A DNA stretch of 64,000 nt from the NCBI RefSeq assembly GCF_000745855.1, contig NZ_JQKD01000007.1, positions 124,001 to 188,000 on the forward strand. The letters run 5' to 3'. Under the pieces are notes generated by a model, which worked only from the letters and a program-made list of their open reading frames with translations, made no database searches and was not told where the DNA came from. Made by a program: the position numbers and the translations under genes. Position 1 is the first letter of the stretch. The number at the start of each line of letters is the position of its first letter. The DNA comes from Xenophilus azovorans DSM 13620. GTDB lineage: Bacteria > Pseudomonadota > Gammaproteobacteria > Burkholderiales > Burkholderiaceae_C. Below, one piece after another: positions 1 to 8,889 of this stretch.

Positions 1-590
1 CCGACCATCCCGGCCTGGCGGTGCAGCCGGTCGTCGCCGACTACACGCGGCCCTTCGCGCTGCCCGCGCCGCTGCCGGGCCAGGGGCGGCGCGTGGGTTT
101 CTTCCCCGGCTCCACGATCGGCAACTTCGAGCCCGAGGAGGCGCTGACATTCCTGCGGCAGGCCGCGCGGCTGCTGCGCGGCGGCGGCCTGCTGCTGGGC
201 GTGGACCTGGTCAAGCGGCCGGCGCTGCTGCATGCCGCGTACAACGACGCGCAGGGCGTGACGGCCGCCTTCAACCTCAACCTGCTGGCGCGCGCCAACG
301 CCGAGCTGGGCGCCGACTTCGACCTCTCGGCCTTCGACCATGCGGCCTTCTACAACGCGCCGCTGCACCGCATCGAGATGTACCTGCAGAGCCGCCGCGC
401 GCAGGCGGTCAAGGTGCAGGGTCGCCGCTTCGAATTCGAGGAAGGCGAGACGCTGCACACCGAGTTCTCGCACAAGTTCACCATCGAGGGCCTGCGCGCG
501 CTGGCGGTGCGCGCGGGCTTCGGCATCGGCCCCGTGTGGACCGATCCCGAGCGCCTCTTCAGCGTGCATTGGCTCCCGGCTGCACAATAG
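1..590 (+). CDS. egtD: L-histidine N-alpha-methyltransferase EgtD, C-terminal part
   Basis: The gene enters from outside the window; about 195 codons are visible of a family protein normally near 320-330 residues. EgtD trimethylates histidine to hercynine with SAM, the first step of ergothioneine synthesis. Diagnostic stretches are FFPGSTIGNFEPEEA (SAM-binding region) and GLLLGVDLVK, followed by the conserved AFNLNLLARAN block of the histidine-binding domain and a C-terminal SHKFTIEG element. The start codon and any upstream egtB lie outside the window. A small DUF427 gene follows on the same strand after 53 bases. Family assignment is firm; the ergothioneine role is known for the family and inferred here. 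Confidence 0.9.
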   Translation, partial: DHPGLAVQPVVADYTRPFALPAPLPGQGRRVGFFPGSTIGNFEPEEALTFLRQAARLLRGGGLLLGVDLVKRPALLHAAYNDAQGVTAAFNLNLLARANAELGADFDLSAFDHAAFYNAPLHRIEMYLQSRRAQAVKVQGRRFEFEEGETLHTEFSHKFTIEGLRALAVRAGFGIGPVWTDPERLFSVHWLPAAQ

Positions 591-643
591 TCGCCCCGCG
601 CCGGCCCCTGCAGCCCGCGCGGCTGCAACAGAGGTCTGTTCAC

Positions 644-925
644 ATGAAAGCCACCTGGAACGGCGTGACCATCGCCGAGAGCGACGACACCGTGCTCGTC
701 GAGGGCAACCACTACTTTCCGGCCGAGTCGCTGCGGCAGGAGTACGTCACCTTCAGCAACAACCATACGGTGTGCCCGTGGAAGGGCACGGCCAGCTACT
801 ACTCGCTGCTGGTCAACGGCGAGCTGAATCCCGAGGCCGTGTGGTACTACCCCGACCCGAAGCCCGAGGCCGAGATGGTGCGCGGCCGCGTCGCCTTCTG
901 GAAGGGCGTGAAGGTCGAGTCTTGA
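644..925 (+). CDS. DUF427 domain protein
   Basis: A 93-residue protein of the DUF427 family, starting at the ATG at 644 shortly after an AGAGG-containing stretch. The motif order WNGVTIAESDDTV, ENHYFP-like (here EGNHYFPAESL), CPWKGTASYY and a C-terminal VAFWKGV is typical of the family. The family is widespread in bacteria and its biochemical role is unsettled; I assign none. It lies just downstream of egtD on the same strand and could be co-transcribed. No signal peptide or membrane segment is visible. Confidence 0.9.
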   Translation: MKATWNGVTIAESDDTVLVEGNHYFPAESLRQEYVTFSNNHTVCPWKGTASYYSLLVNGELNPEAVWYYPDPKPEAEMVRGRVAFWKGVKVES

Positions 926-986
926 GCGCCGCACGGTCGTTCCGAAGGGGCTCGCACCCGCAGTGCGAAGCACGGAGGGTCGTCTG

Positions 987-1721
987 ATGAGCGCGGCGGT
1001 CTACAGCCCGCCCTTCACGCCGCCCGAGGAACTGCCCACCGCGTTGCGGCAGGAGGGCTACGCCGTGCTCAGCCCCAAGGGCACCAGCGACTGGCTGGGC
1101 CGCCCGCTGGACGAACTGCAGGCCCTGCATGCCGACTGGGACCGGCTGCCGCCCGACGAGTACCTCAAGGACGGCGGGCGCTACCGCACGCGGCGGCACT
1201 CGTGCTTCGTCGCCGAGGGCGAGGCGCTGGAGCAAGTGCCGCACCGCGCGCACTGGCAGCCGGTCGAATACAACGCGCTGCACGGCGGCATGCAGCGCTG
1301 GTTCGCGCCGATGGAAGACGCCACCGTCGCGCGGCCCGCATGGCGCGCGCTGCTGCAGCGGCTGGCCGGCGCGGCGAGCGCGCTGCGCGGGCCGCAGCGC
1401 TGGTTCATCGAGGCGCACCAGTTCCGCATCGACACCGAAGGCGGCATCGGCCGGCCGACGCCCGAGGGCGCGCACCGCGACGGCGTCGACCTGGTGGCGG
1501 TGGCGCTGGTCGGCCGGCACGGCATCAAGGGCGGCGAGACGCGCGTGTTCGAGGGCCGCCGCGGCGAGCGCTTCACCCTGACGGAGCCGTGGACGCTGAT
1601 GCTGCTGGACGACGCGCGCGTGATCCACGAGTCCACGCCCATCCAGCCGCTCGCCGAGGGCGAGAAGGGCTGGCGCGACACGCTGGTCGTCACCTGCCGC
1701 GCCGGAGGCTTCCAGGGCTGA
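987..1721 (+). CDS. 2OG-Fe(II) dioxygenase family protein
   Basis: A 244-residue protein resembling the 2OG-Fe dioxygenase family that includes free L-isoleucine 4-hydroxylase-like enzymes. The likely iron ligands are H163 and D165 (motif AHRDG) and H214 (ARVIHEST), spaced as in a facial triad, with a basic WRDTLVVTCR tail that could bind 2-oxoglutarate. I chose the ATG at 987 because GGAGG lies 8 bases upstream; an in-frame GTG at 963 has no such site. The substrate cannot be told from sequence; hydroxylation of a free amino acid is a family-based guess. It follows the DUF427 gene by 61 bases and may belong to the same transcript. Confidence 0.8.
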   Translation: MSAAVYSPPFTPPEELPTALRQEGYAVLSPKGTSDWLGRPLDELQALHADWDRLPPDEYLKDGGRYRTRRHSCFVAEGEALEQVPHRAHWQPVEYNALHGGMQRWFAPMEDATVARPAWRALLQRLAGAASALRGPQRWFIEAHQFRIDTEGGIGRPTPEGAHRDGVDLVAVALVGRHGIKGGETRVFEGRRGERFTLTEPWTLMLLDDARVIHESTPIQPLAEGEKGWRDTLVVTCRAGGFQG

Positions 1722-1880
1722 CGCAGCGCAAGGGCTCGTCCGATATCGCCGGGGGCCGGCGCCGCGGCCCGGGCGTCCTACAGGGCCCGTGCGGCCGGCA
1801 CGCTACATTCGGGGCGTTCGTCGCGCCTGCCCCCAACGGGGCCGGGTGCGAGATGCCAACCAGACAACGCGAGGTACGTC

Positions 1881-2324
1881 ATGTTCAATCACATCCTGGT
1901 TCCCATCGACGGCTCCGAAACGTCCATGCTCGCGGTGAGCAAGGCCAGCGGCCTCGCGCTGGCCTTCGGCAGCCGCATCACGCTGATCCACGTGATCGAC
2001 AACTACCCCTTCATCGGCGTGGGCGCCGACTATGCGCTGGGGCAGAACGAATACCTGGCCGCCGCCACGGCCAGCGCCAACGCGGCGCTGGCGCGCGGCG
2101 TGGCGGCGCTGGCGGCCGAGGGGCTGCACAGCGACCAGCGCGTGATCGACGGCCACGTGGTGCACGAGGGCATCGTCGACACGGCCGCCGCGCTGGGCGC
2201 GGACCTGATCGTGATGGGCTCGCACGGCCGCACCGGCATCGAGAAGCTGCTCCTGGGCAGCGTCACGCAGCGCGTGCTGCAGGAGTCGCAGGTGCCCGTG
2301 CTGGTCGTCAAGGGCAGCCTCTGA
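1881..2324 (+). CDS. UspA-family universal stress protein
   Basis: A 147-residue single-domain universal stress protein. The N-terminus FNHILVPIDGSE holds the first beta strand and conserved Asp. The ATP-binding signature G-x2-G-x9-G-S is present as G113, G116, G126 and S127 (VMGSHGRTG followed by LLLGS), so it should be of the nucleotide-binding class. Such proteins are cytoplasmic and induced under stress or growth arrest. A roughly 160-base leader separates it from the dioxygenase gene, so it probably has its own promoter. Its 3' end overlaps the 3' end of the opposing pseudouridine synthase gene by 17 bases. Confidence 0.93.
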   Translation: MFNHILVPIDGSETSMLAVSKASGLALAFGSRITLIHVIDNYPFIGVGADYALGQNEYLAAATASANAALARGVAALAAEGLHSDQRVIDGHVVHEGIVDTAAALGADLIVMGSHGRTGIEKLLLGSVTQRVLQESQVPVLVVKGSL

Positions 2325-2997
2325 CGTCTTCCTGGCCGAAGGGCGCCGGCCGCTCGAAGCGCATCGCCTGCCCCGTGGCCGGGTGGCGCAGCTGCAGCAC
2401 CGTCGCATGCAGCAGCAGCCGCGCCGCCCGCGCCTGCACCCGCGCATCGCCGTAGAGCGCATCCCCGAGGATCGTGTGGCCGATGGAGGCCAGGTGCACG
2501 CGCAGTTGGTGCGAGCGGCCCGTGTGCGGCTCCAGCAACAGGTGCGATGCGTCCTGCTGCGGCCAGGTCTCCAGCGTGCGCCAGCGCGTGAGGCTGGGCT
2601 TGCCCTCGGGGTCGATCTTCTGCAGCGGGCGGCGCGGCCAGTCGGCCATCAGCGGCGCGTCGATCGTCTGCCAGTGCTGGCTGTCGGCGATGCCGTCGAC
2701 GATCGCCTCGTAGCGCTTCCACACCTGCCTGCCGGCGAAGGCTTCGCTCAGGCGGCGCTGCATCTCGGCGCCGCGCGCCATCAGCACCAGGCCGCTGGTG
2801 GCCATGTCCAGTCGGTGCACGACCAGCGCATCCGGCCAGCGGCGCTGCACGCGCGCGCTCAGGCAGTCCTGCTTGTCCTCGCCGCGCCCCGGCACGCACA
2901 GCAGGCCGGCGGGCTTGTCCAGCACCAGCAGGTGGTCGTCTTCATGGACGAGGGTGAAGTCGTCAGCTTCCACGCGGGTGAGTGTAGGTATGCTCAA
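2308..2997 (-). CDS. RluA-family pseudouridine synthase
   Basis: A 229-residue enzyme isomerising uridine to pseudouridine in structured RNA. The catalytic motif HRLDMATSG places the nucleophilic aspartate at D64; the later LEPHTGRSHQLRVH and ILGDALYG blocks are also characteristic. It is short and lacks an S4 domain, like RluA itself (23S U746/tRNA U32), but which RNA it modifies cannot be decided from sequence. The ATG at 2997 lies only five bases from the divergent MFS start at 3003, so each gene's promoter must overlap the other gene, or a start is further in (a GTG at 2973 is an alternative). Confidence 0.9.
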   Translation of the reverse strand: MSIPTLTRVEADDFTLVHEDDHLLVLDKPAGLLCVPGRGEDKQDCLSARVQRRWPDALVVHRLDMATSGLVLMARGAEMQRRLSEAFAGRQVWKRYEAIVDGIADSQHWQTIDAPLMADWPRRPLQKIDPEGKPSLTRWRTLETWPQQDASHLLLEPHTGRSHQLRVHLASIGHTILGDALYGDARVQARAARLLLHATVLQLRHPATGQAMRFERPAPFGQEDVRGCP

Positions 2998-3002
2998 AGG
3001 CG

Positions 3003-4247
3003 ATGCCCGCCTCCGACCCCGCGCCCGCCCGGACCGATTACAGCTTCTCCGACCTGACCCGCGAGCGTCCCTTCATGCACCTGTGGTGCGCGCGCATGCT
3101 GGGCACGGCGGCGCAGCAGATGCTGATGGTGGCGATCGGCTGGCACATGTACGACATTACCGGCAGCGCCTGGGACCTGGGCCTGGTGGGCCTGTTCCAG
3201 TTCGTGCCGGCGCTGGTGCTGGCGCTGTACGCCGGCCACGTGGTGGACCGGCATCACCGCGGCCGCATCCTGGCCGCCTGCCTGGCGGCGCAGGGATTGG
3301 TGGCGCTGGCGCTGCTGGGCGCGCACGGCGCCGGCCTCGACACCCGGGCGCTGCTGCTGGGCCTGTCGCTGGTGCTCGGTGCGGTGCGCGCCTTCCAGAT
3401 GCCGGCCCAGCAGGCGCTGGTGCCGCTGCTGGTGCCGGTGCTGATGCTGCCGCGCGCGATGGCTTTCAGCTCCGCCGGCCAGCAGGCGGCCGTCATCGGC
3501 GGGCCGGCGTTGGGCGGGCTGCTGTTCGTCGCGGGCACAGGGGTGGTCTACGGCGCCTGCGTGCTGTTCTTCGCCGCCGCCTGCCTGCTGGCGGTGTGGC
3601 TGCGCTATGCGCACAGCGCGCCGCCGCGCGAGCCGGTGACGGCGGCCACGCTGCTGGCGGGCGTGCGCTTCATCTGGCTGCGCAAGCCGGTGCTGGGCGC
3701 CGTGTCGCTCGACCTGTTCGCGGTGCTGCTCGGCGGCGCGGTGGCGCTGCTGCCGATCTATGCCAGGGACATCCTGCACACCGGCGCCTGGGGGCTGGGC
3801 CTGCTGCGCGGCGCGCCGGCGGTCGGGGCGCTGGTGATGTCGGTGCTGCTCACGCGCCGGCCGGTGGAGCGCCACGTGGGCCGCACCCTGCTGCTGGCGG
3901 TGGGCGCCTTCGGCGTGTGCATGGTGGTGTTCGGGCTGTCGAGGAGCTTCCTCGTCTCGATGGCCGCGCTGGCCGTCTCGGGCGCGGCCGACATGGTGAA
4001 CGTGGTGATCCGCCAGACGCTGGTGCAGCTGGAGACGCCGGACGCGATGCGCGGGCGGGTGAGTGCCGTGAATTCGATCTTCATCGGCGCCAGCAACCAG
4101 CTCGGCGAGTTCGAGTCCGGCGCCACGGCCGCGCTGCTGGGGCCGGTGGGCTCGGTGGTGGCGGGCGGCGTCGGCACGATGTTGGTCGCGCTGTCGTGGT
4201 TCCGGCTGTTCCCCTCGCTGGCGAAGCGCGACCGCATGGTCGGCTGA
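3003..4247 (+). CDS. MFS transporter, EntS/DHA3-like exporter
   Basis: A 414-residue, roughly twelve-helix inner-membrane protein. Features are the N-terminal FMHLWCARMLGTAAQQML helix, a loop AGHVVDRHHRGRILAAC that matches the DRHxRR-type motif A between helices 2 and 3, and the mid-protein MPAQQALVPLLVP. The pattern resembles the DHA3 group that includes enterobactin exporter EntS and macrolide exporters. A substrate cannot be assigned; no siderophore or resistance gene is adjacent. It is divergent from the RluA-type gene with five bases between start codons and ends nine bases from the convergent arsenic operon. Confidence 0.85.
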   Translation: MPASDPAPARTDYSFSDLTRERPFMHLWCARMLGTAAQQMLMVAIGWHMYDITGSAWDLGLVGLFQFVPALVLALYAGHVVDRHHRGRILAACLAAQGLVALALLGAHGAGLDTRALLLGLSLVLGAVRAFQMPAQQALVPLLVPVLMLPRAMAFSSAGQQAAVIGGPALGGLLFVAGTGVVYGACVLFFAAACLLAVWLRYAHSAPPREPVTAATLLAGVRFIWLRKPVLGAVSLDLFAVLLGGAVALLPIYARDILHTGAWGLGLLRGAPAVGALVMSVLLTRRPVERHVGRTLLLAVGAFGVCMVVFGLSRSFLVSMAALAVSGAADMVNVVIRQTLVQLETPDAMRGRVSAVNSIFIGASNQLGEFESGATAALLGPVGSVVAGGVGTMLVALSWFRLFPSLAKRDRMVG

Positions 4248-4256
4248 GGCAGGGCC

Positions 4257-5345
4257 CTAGGCTCTGCGTTCGTACCACGCACCGGACCGGTTCACGACCG
4301 AGACGACCAGGAGCATCACCGGCACCTCGATGAGCACGCCCACCACGGTGGCCAGCGCCGCGCCCGACTGGAACCCGAACAGGCTGATGGCGGTGGCCAC
4401 GGCCAGCTCGAAGAAGTTGCTGGCCCCGATGAGCGCCGAAGGGCCGGCCACGCAGTGGGCCACCCCGAGCCGGCGGTTGAGCAGGTAGGCCAGGCCGGCG
4501 TTCAGGAAGACCTGGATCAGGATCGGCACCGCCAGCAGCGCGATGACCAGCGGCTGCCGCAGGATCGCCTCGCCCTGGAAGGCGAAGAGGAGCACGAGCG
4601 TGAGCAGCAGGGCCGCGATCGACCACGGCCCGAGCCCGGCGGCCACCGCCTGCAGGCGCGCCGGTCCATCGCGCAGCAGCCGGGCCCGCAGCGCCTGGGC
4701 CAGGATCACGGGCACCACGATGTACAGGCACACGGACAGCAGCAGGGTGTCCCACGGCACCGTGATGGAAGACAGGCCCAGCAGCAGCGCGACCAGTGGC
4801 GCGAAGAGCACCACCATCAGTGCATCGTTGAGTGCGACCTGCGACAGCGTGAAGTACGGATCGCCCCTGCACAGCTGGCTCCATACGAACACCATCGCCG
4901 TGCACGGGGCGGCGGCCAGCAGGATCAGGCCGGCCACGTAGCTGTCGAGCTGGTCGGCGGGCAGCAGCGGGGCGAACAGCTGCCGGATGAACAGCCAGCC
5001 GAGGAGCGCCATCGAGAAGGGCTTGACCGCCCAGTTCATGAACAGCGTGACGCCGATGCCGCGCCAGTGCGCCCTGACCTGGCCGAGCGCGCCGAAGTCG
5101 ATCTTCAGCAGCATCGGAATGATCATCACCCAGATGAGCAGGCCCACCACGATGTTGACCCTGGCCAGCTCCAGCGCCGCCACGGCGCGGAAGGCCGCGG
5201 GGAACAGCTGGCCCAGCGCGATGCCGGCGACGATGCACAGCGCCACCCAGAGACTCAGGTAGCGCTCGAAGAAGCCGATGCCCGGCAGCGGTGCCGGCGC
5301 GGCGGCGCCGGCCGGCAGGGATGCCCCGGAGGGTGCGCCGCTCAT
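4257..5345 (-). CDS. acr3: Acr3-type arsenite efflux permease
   Basis: A 362-residue permease of the bile/arsenite/riboflavin transporter superfamily that extrudes As(III). The family signatures FFERYLSLWV near the N-terminus, MNWAVKPFSMALLGW, and APCTAMVFVWS with the conserved cysteine are all visible, with about ten hydrophobic segments. The ATG at 5345 overlaps the arsC stop (ATGA), which fixes the start and shows translational coupling. Order arsR-arsC-acr3 on the minus strand makes a minimal arsenic-resistance operon: arsenate is reduced by ArsC and arsenite exported here. Confidence 0.95.
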   Translation of the reverse strand: MSGAPSGASLPAGAAAPAPLPGIGFFERYLSLWVALCIVAGIALGQLFPAAFRAVAALELARVNIVVGLLIWVMIIPMLLKIDFGALGQVRAHWRGIGVTLFMNWAVKPFSMALLGWLFIRQLFAPLLPADQLDSYVAGLILLAAAPCTAMVFVWSQLCRGDPYFTLSQVALNDALMVVLFAPLVALLLGLSSITVPWDTLLLSVCLYIVVPVILAQALRARLLRDGPARLQAVAAGLGPWSIAALLLTLVLLFAFQGEAILRQPLVIALLAVPILIQVFLNAGLAYLLNRRLGVAHCVAGPSALIGASNFFELAVATAISLFGFQSGAALATVVGVLIEVPVMLLVVSVVNRSGAWYERRA

Positions 5346-5833
5346 GCGTCGGCCAGGCCGCGGGCCGTGCTCTGCAGCACCATCCGGTCGAGGCTGGCGG
5401 CCGGCAGGTTGACCAGCAGCTCCAGGCGGCGGCGGATGGCGTGCAGGGTCTGGCGGAAGGCCTCCAGCTTGTGAGCCTCGTCGCCTTGCGCCTCGGACGG
5501 ATCCGGATAGCCCCAGTGTGCCGTGGCCGGCTGGCCGGGCCAGTACGGGCAGGTCTCGCCGGCGGCGTTGTCGCACACGGTGATGACGAGGTCCATGCGG
5601 GGCGCATCGGGCCGGCCGAACTCGTCCCAGCTCTTGCTGCGCAGCCCGGCGGTGGAAATGCCCGCCTTCTCCAGGACGTCGAGCGCCATCGGGTGAGGCC
5701 GCTGGTTGCCGCGCGGGCTGCTGCCGGCCGAATATGCCTTGAAGCGGCCGGCGCCGATGTCGTTGAGCACCGCTTCGGCCAGGATGCTGCGCGCCGCGTT
5801 GTGAGTGCAGAGGAACAGGACGTTGAGGGTCAT
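5342..5833 (-). CDS. arsC: Arsenate reductase ArsC (LMW-PTP type)
   Basis: A 163-residue cytoplasmic arsenate reductase of the low-molecular-weight phosphatase fold. The P-loop C-x5-R is C9-THNAA-R15; the two further redox cysteines expected of the thioredoxin-coupled class are C87 and C95 in VCDNAAGETCP. This is not the glutaredoxin/GSH class. I chose the ATG at 5833 because the family begins with TLNVLFLCTHN; a start at 5869 would add 12 unrelated residues. It lies 10 bases after arsR and overlaps acr3 by four bases. Confidence 0.96.
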   Translation of the reverse strand: MTLNVLFLCTHNAARSILAEAVLNDIGAGRFKAYSAGSSPRGNQRPHPMALDVLEKAGISTAGLRSKSWDEFGRPDAPRMDLVITVCDNAAGETCPYWPGQPATAHWGYPDPSEAQGDEAHKLEAFRQTLHAIRRRLELLVNLPAASLDRMVLQSTARGLADA

Positions 5834-5843
5834 GGCGGGCTCT

Positions 5844-6167
5844 CTAGCAACAGGCACGGGCCTCGGCATCCACCTCGCAGGCCGCGCCGGCGCAGCAGTT
5901 CTCGGTGAGGTAGGCCAGGAGGGCGTTCATCTGGTCGAACGCGGCGCGGTAGATGAGGTTGCGGCCGCTGCGCTCCTGGGTCACCAGGCCGGCGTGCGCC
6001 AGCTCCTTCAGGTGGAAGGACAGGCTGGTGGCAGGCACGTCCATCGACTCGGCGAGGGTGCCGGGCGTCAGGCCCTCCGGACCGGCGACCACCAGCGCCC
6101 GGAACACCCGCAGGCGCAGCGGCTGTGCCAGGGCGGCAAGGGATTGGATGACGATTGTTTCTTCCAT
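5844..6167 (-). CDS. arsR: ArsR-family arsenic-responsive repressor
   Basis: A 107-residue winged-helix repressor. The recognition region is SMDVPATSLSFHLKELAHAGLV, followed by the wing GRNLIYR. The classical alpha-3 metal site (CVC) is absent; instead cysteines cluster at the C-terminus (C91, C92, C97, C106, C107), as in ArsR proteins that sense As(III) through C-terminal thiols. It is the first gene of the arsR-arsC-acr3 operon, and an AT-rich palindrome overlaps its start codon, so it should repress its own operon until arsenite binds. Metal selectivity is inferred from the neighbours. Confidence 0.94.
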   Translation of the reverse strand: MEETIVIQSLAALAQPLRLRVFRALVVAGPEGLTPGTLAESMDVPATSLSFHLKELAHAGLVTQERSGRNLIYRAAFDQMNALLAYLTENCCAGAACEVDAEARACC

Positions 6168-6200
6168 TATTCAATAATAGTCGAAATATCGAATGAATCA
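6166..6200 (-). promoter_or_regulatory. Putative ArsR operator at the start of arsR
   Basis: A perfect palindrome ATTATT-C-AATAAT (6166-6178) overlaps the arsR start codon, and TCGA-AATA-TCGA lies directly next to it (6181-6192). The block is strikingly AT-rich against its surroundings. Position and symmetry fit an autoregulatory ArsR site; binding is inferred. Confidence 0.6.
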
Positions 6201-6234
6201 AGCCGCCATTCACCGCGTGACCCTGGGCGCCCGT

Positions 6235-6528
6235 TCAGTCGAACAGCGGGAAGGCCAGCGGCGCGTCGATCACCACGTTGCTGCCGCGCGCCTCGGCCAC
6301 GCAGGGCAGGATCCAGCCTTCGGCGCGCTCCTCGCGCGTGACGCCGGGCCACTCGATGGTGTGCTCGACCGTGCCTTCGACCACCCGGCACAGGCAGGTG
6401 CGGCAGGTGCCGTTGCGGCAGGAGCTCGGCAGCTCGATGCCGGCGTCCTGCGCCGCCAGCAGCAGGCTGCGGCCGGGCGCGGCCTCGAACCGCAGGCCGC
6501 TGGGCCGGAGATGGACGGTGCTGGACAT
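6235..6528 (-). CDS. 2Fe-2S plant-type ferredoxin
   Basis: A 97-residue ferredoxin with the plant-type cluster motif C37-x4-C42-x2-C45 and the distal C76 (ILPCVAEA). It carries one electron between a reductase and an oxygenase or similar partner in the cytoplasm; no partner is adjacent. The ATG at 6528 gives a normal-length domain; the frame stays open to 6612 but that extension is low-complexity and not family-like. It sits upstream of arsR on the same strand with 67 bases between, and is divergent from the GNAT gene. Confidence 0.9.
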   Translation of the reverse strand: MSSTVHLRPSGLRFEAAPGRSLLLAAQDAGIELPSSCRNGTCRTCLCRVVEGTVEHTIEWPGVTREERAEGWILPCVAEARGSNVVIDAPLAFPLFD

Positions 6529-6610
6529 GGCGCGGCATTGTCGGGCAGGCGCCGGCGGGCGGGCGGCGACAATGGCGCGCCGTTTTTCCTCTTCTTCTCC
6601 GCTTTCCCGC

Positions 6611-7132
6611 ATGTCTCCCTACGAAGTCTGCCCCGCCGAACAGCGCGACGCCAAGGCGATCGCCGACATCCACGCCGCCGCCGCCCGCGCCGCCTACCAG
6701 GGCATCGTGCCCGACGAGCAGCTCGACGCCCTGGCGCCCGCCACCCGCGAGGCCAAGTGGCGCCAGGCCATCGAGTTCGCCGAGCCGCAGGTGCACGTGG
6801 CGGTGCAGGGCGATACCGTGGTCGGCTTCGTCGGCTTCGACCGCTCGCGCGACCCCAAGACCAAGCCCACCGTCGGCGAGATCTGGTCGCTGTACGTCCA
6901 CCCCGACCATTGGGGCAAGGGCGTGGCGCTGCAGCTGTGGGAGGCCGCCGAGGAGGGCTTGGAGGACGAGGGCTGCACCAGCGTCACCGTCTGGGTGCCG
7001 CTGCGCAACGAGCGCGCGCTGCGCTTCTTCGAGCACGAGGCCGGCTTCAAGCGCGAGATGAAGACCGCCAAGACCACCGCCCTGGGCACCATCCGCATCG
7101 AGGAAGTCCGCCTCAAGCGCGAACTGGGCTGA
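6611..7132 (+). CDS. GNAT-family N-acetyltransferase
   Basis: A 173-residue acetyltransferase. The acetyl-CoA pyrophosphate-binding motif A is recognisable as LYVHPDHWGKGVALQL, followed by VPLRNERALRFFEHEAGF, the usual motif B. Such enzymes acetylate small amines, amino acids or protein N-termini; the substrate is not predictable. The ATG at 6611 places the conserved YEVCPAEQRDAKAIADIH at the very N-terminus. It is followed 22 bases later by the DUF808 gene on the same strand. Confidence 0.9.
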   Translation: MSPYEVCPAEQRDAKAIADIHAAAARAAYQGIVPDEQLDALAPATREAKWRQAIEFAEPQVHVAVQGDTVVGFVGFDRSRDPKTKPTVGEIWSLYVHPDHWGKGVALQLWEAAEEGLEDEGCTSVTVWVPLRNERALRFFEHEAGFKREMKTAKTTALGTIRIEEVRLKRELG

Positions 7133-7154
7133 CCCACCAACACGCATTCCTCCC

Positions 7155-8075
<921 letters not shown>

Positions 8076-8094
8076 CGGGCTGCGCGGCGCCGCT

Positions 8095-8286
8095 TCAGCG
8101 CCGGCGGCGCACCAAGGCCACCACGATCATCGCCACGCCCAGCACCAGCGCGAACCAGCCCACCGTCTGCGCGCCGGCCACCATGTCGCGCCACGCCGGC
8201 GAGCGCAGCACGTAGGGGCCGAGCAGCACGGCGGCGCCGATGAAGGCGCACATGGCGCCGCGCAGCAGCATCTGGTCGTTTTTCAT
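8095..8286 (-). CDS. Small two-helix membrane protein
   Basis: A 63-residue protein with two hydrophobic segments (LLRGAMCAFIGAAVLLGPYVL and VGWFALVLGVAMIVVALV) and a basic RRRR tail, predicting a two-pass inner-membrane protein with cytoplasmic termini. I do not recognise the family. Its start codon lies inside a repeated palindromic element (8279-8370), so the first residues may be dictated by the repeat and the true start could be further in (an ATG follows four codons later). It converges on the DUF808 gene. Confidence 0.6.
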   Translation of the reverse strand: MKNDQMLLRGAMCAFIGAAVLLGPYVLRSPAWRDMVAGAQTVGWFALVLGVAMIVVALVRRRR

Positions 8287-8370
8287 CGCCGGGCCGCCCT
8301 AAGATGAAAAAGCATCCTCTTGGGGGATCGGGCAGCCGCGAAGCGGGTGATCGAGGGGTCGTTTTTCATC
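8279..8370. repeat. Structured palindromic repeat, copy 1
   Basis: About 92 bases built from TTTTTCATC (8279-8287), its complement GATGAAAAA (8303-8311) and a second TTTTTCATC (8362-8370), with two inner hairpins (ATCC...GGAT near 8313-8328 and CCGC-GAA-GCGG near 8335-8345). A diverged copy lies at 13269-13356. It can form alternative hairpins with terminal T- or A-runs and may act as a bidirectional terminator or a REP-like element. Confidence 0.75.
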
Positions 8371-8511
8371 GCGTGGGAGTCTCCTGATGGGTTGGCTGTT
8401 CGTCGGGCGCGCCTGCCGGTTCCAGCGGCATCGGTGGCAGGATCGACTGGTCCACGACGCGCAGGCGGCGGACCACGAGGGCATCGTACGGCGGTGCGTC
8501 GGACGCGCAAG

Positions 8512-8535
8512 AAAAAGCGCCCGCTCGGGGCGCTT
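8512..8535 (-). terminator. Rho-independent terminator
   Basis: Read on the minus strand, the hairpin AAGCGCCC-CGAG-CGGGCGCTT (approximate arms) is followed by a T-run. It lies 25 bases beyond the stop of the 52-residue basic protein and ends that transcript. Confidence 0.85.
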
Positions 8536-8559
8536 CGGCAGACGGAAAACAGGGGCCGC

Positions 8560-8718
8560 TCAGCCCTGGTGGGCGCGCTTGCCGGGGTTCTTCTTGCTGC
8601 GGGTGTGGTTGCCGCGCTCCAGGCTGCGCTTCTGGCCGGCGCCCTGGCGTACGCGGATGGCGCCCGGCAGCGGCGGGGTGGCCTTGCGGTCGGCTTCGGT
8701 GACGATCTTGTTGCCCAT
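8560..8718 (-). CDS. Small basic conserved protein, 52 residues
   Basis: A 52-residue, strongly basic protein beginning MGNKIVTEADRKATPPLPG and ending in SKKNPGKRAHQG, with a Gly/Arg/Lys-rich middle (GAIRVRQGAGQKRSLER). Support for a real gene: AAGGAG 8 bases before the ATG, a terminator just after the stop, and amino-acid composition unlike a shadow frame. I do not recognise a named family; the composition suggests nucleic-acid binding, which is inference. It is divergently placed from the secreted-protein gene at 8890 and is easily missed by length cut-offs. Confidence 0.75.
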   Translation of the reverse strand: MGNKIVTEADRKATPPLPGAIRVRQGAGQKRSLERGNHTRSKKNPGKRAHQG

Positions 8719-8889
8719 ATGGTGTGCTCCTTCGGATGGCAAATGAAAAAATCGCGAACCCCGTATTGGGCCACAGTCCGGCTGCGTTTCCCGCGGGGCC
8801 GCCTGGTTTTGAGGTCCAATCGACACTTTGCGCCCACTGTCCGGGCGCGACCAGCTATCAAGTCCATAGCAGACAAGCGTTCTTCTTCC

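Noticed and set aside
8283..8372. Short minus-strand reading frame across the structured repeat
   Set aside because: It is simply a translation of the repeat; the second copy gives a different, frame-incompatible peptide, so selection is on the nucleic-acid structure rather than protein.
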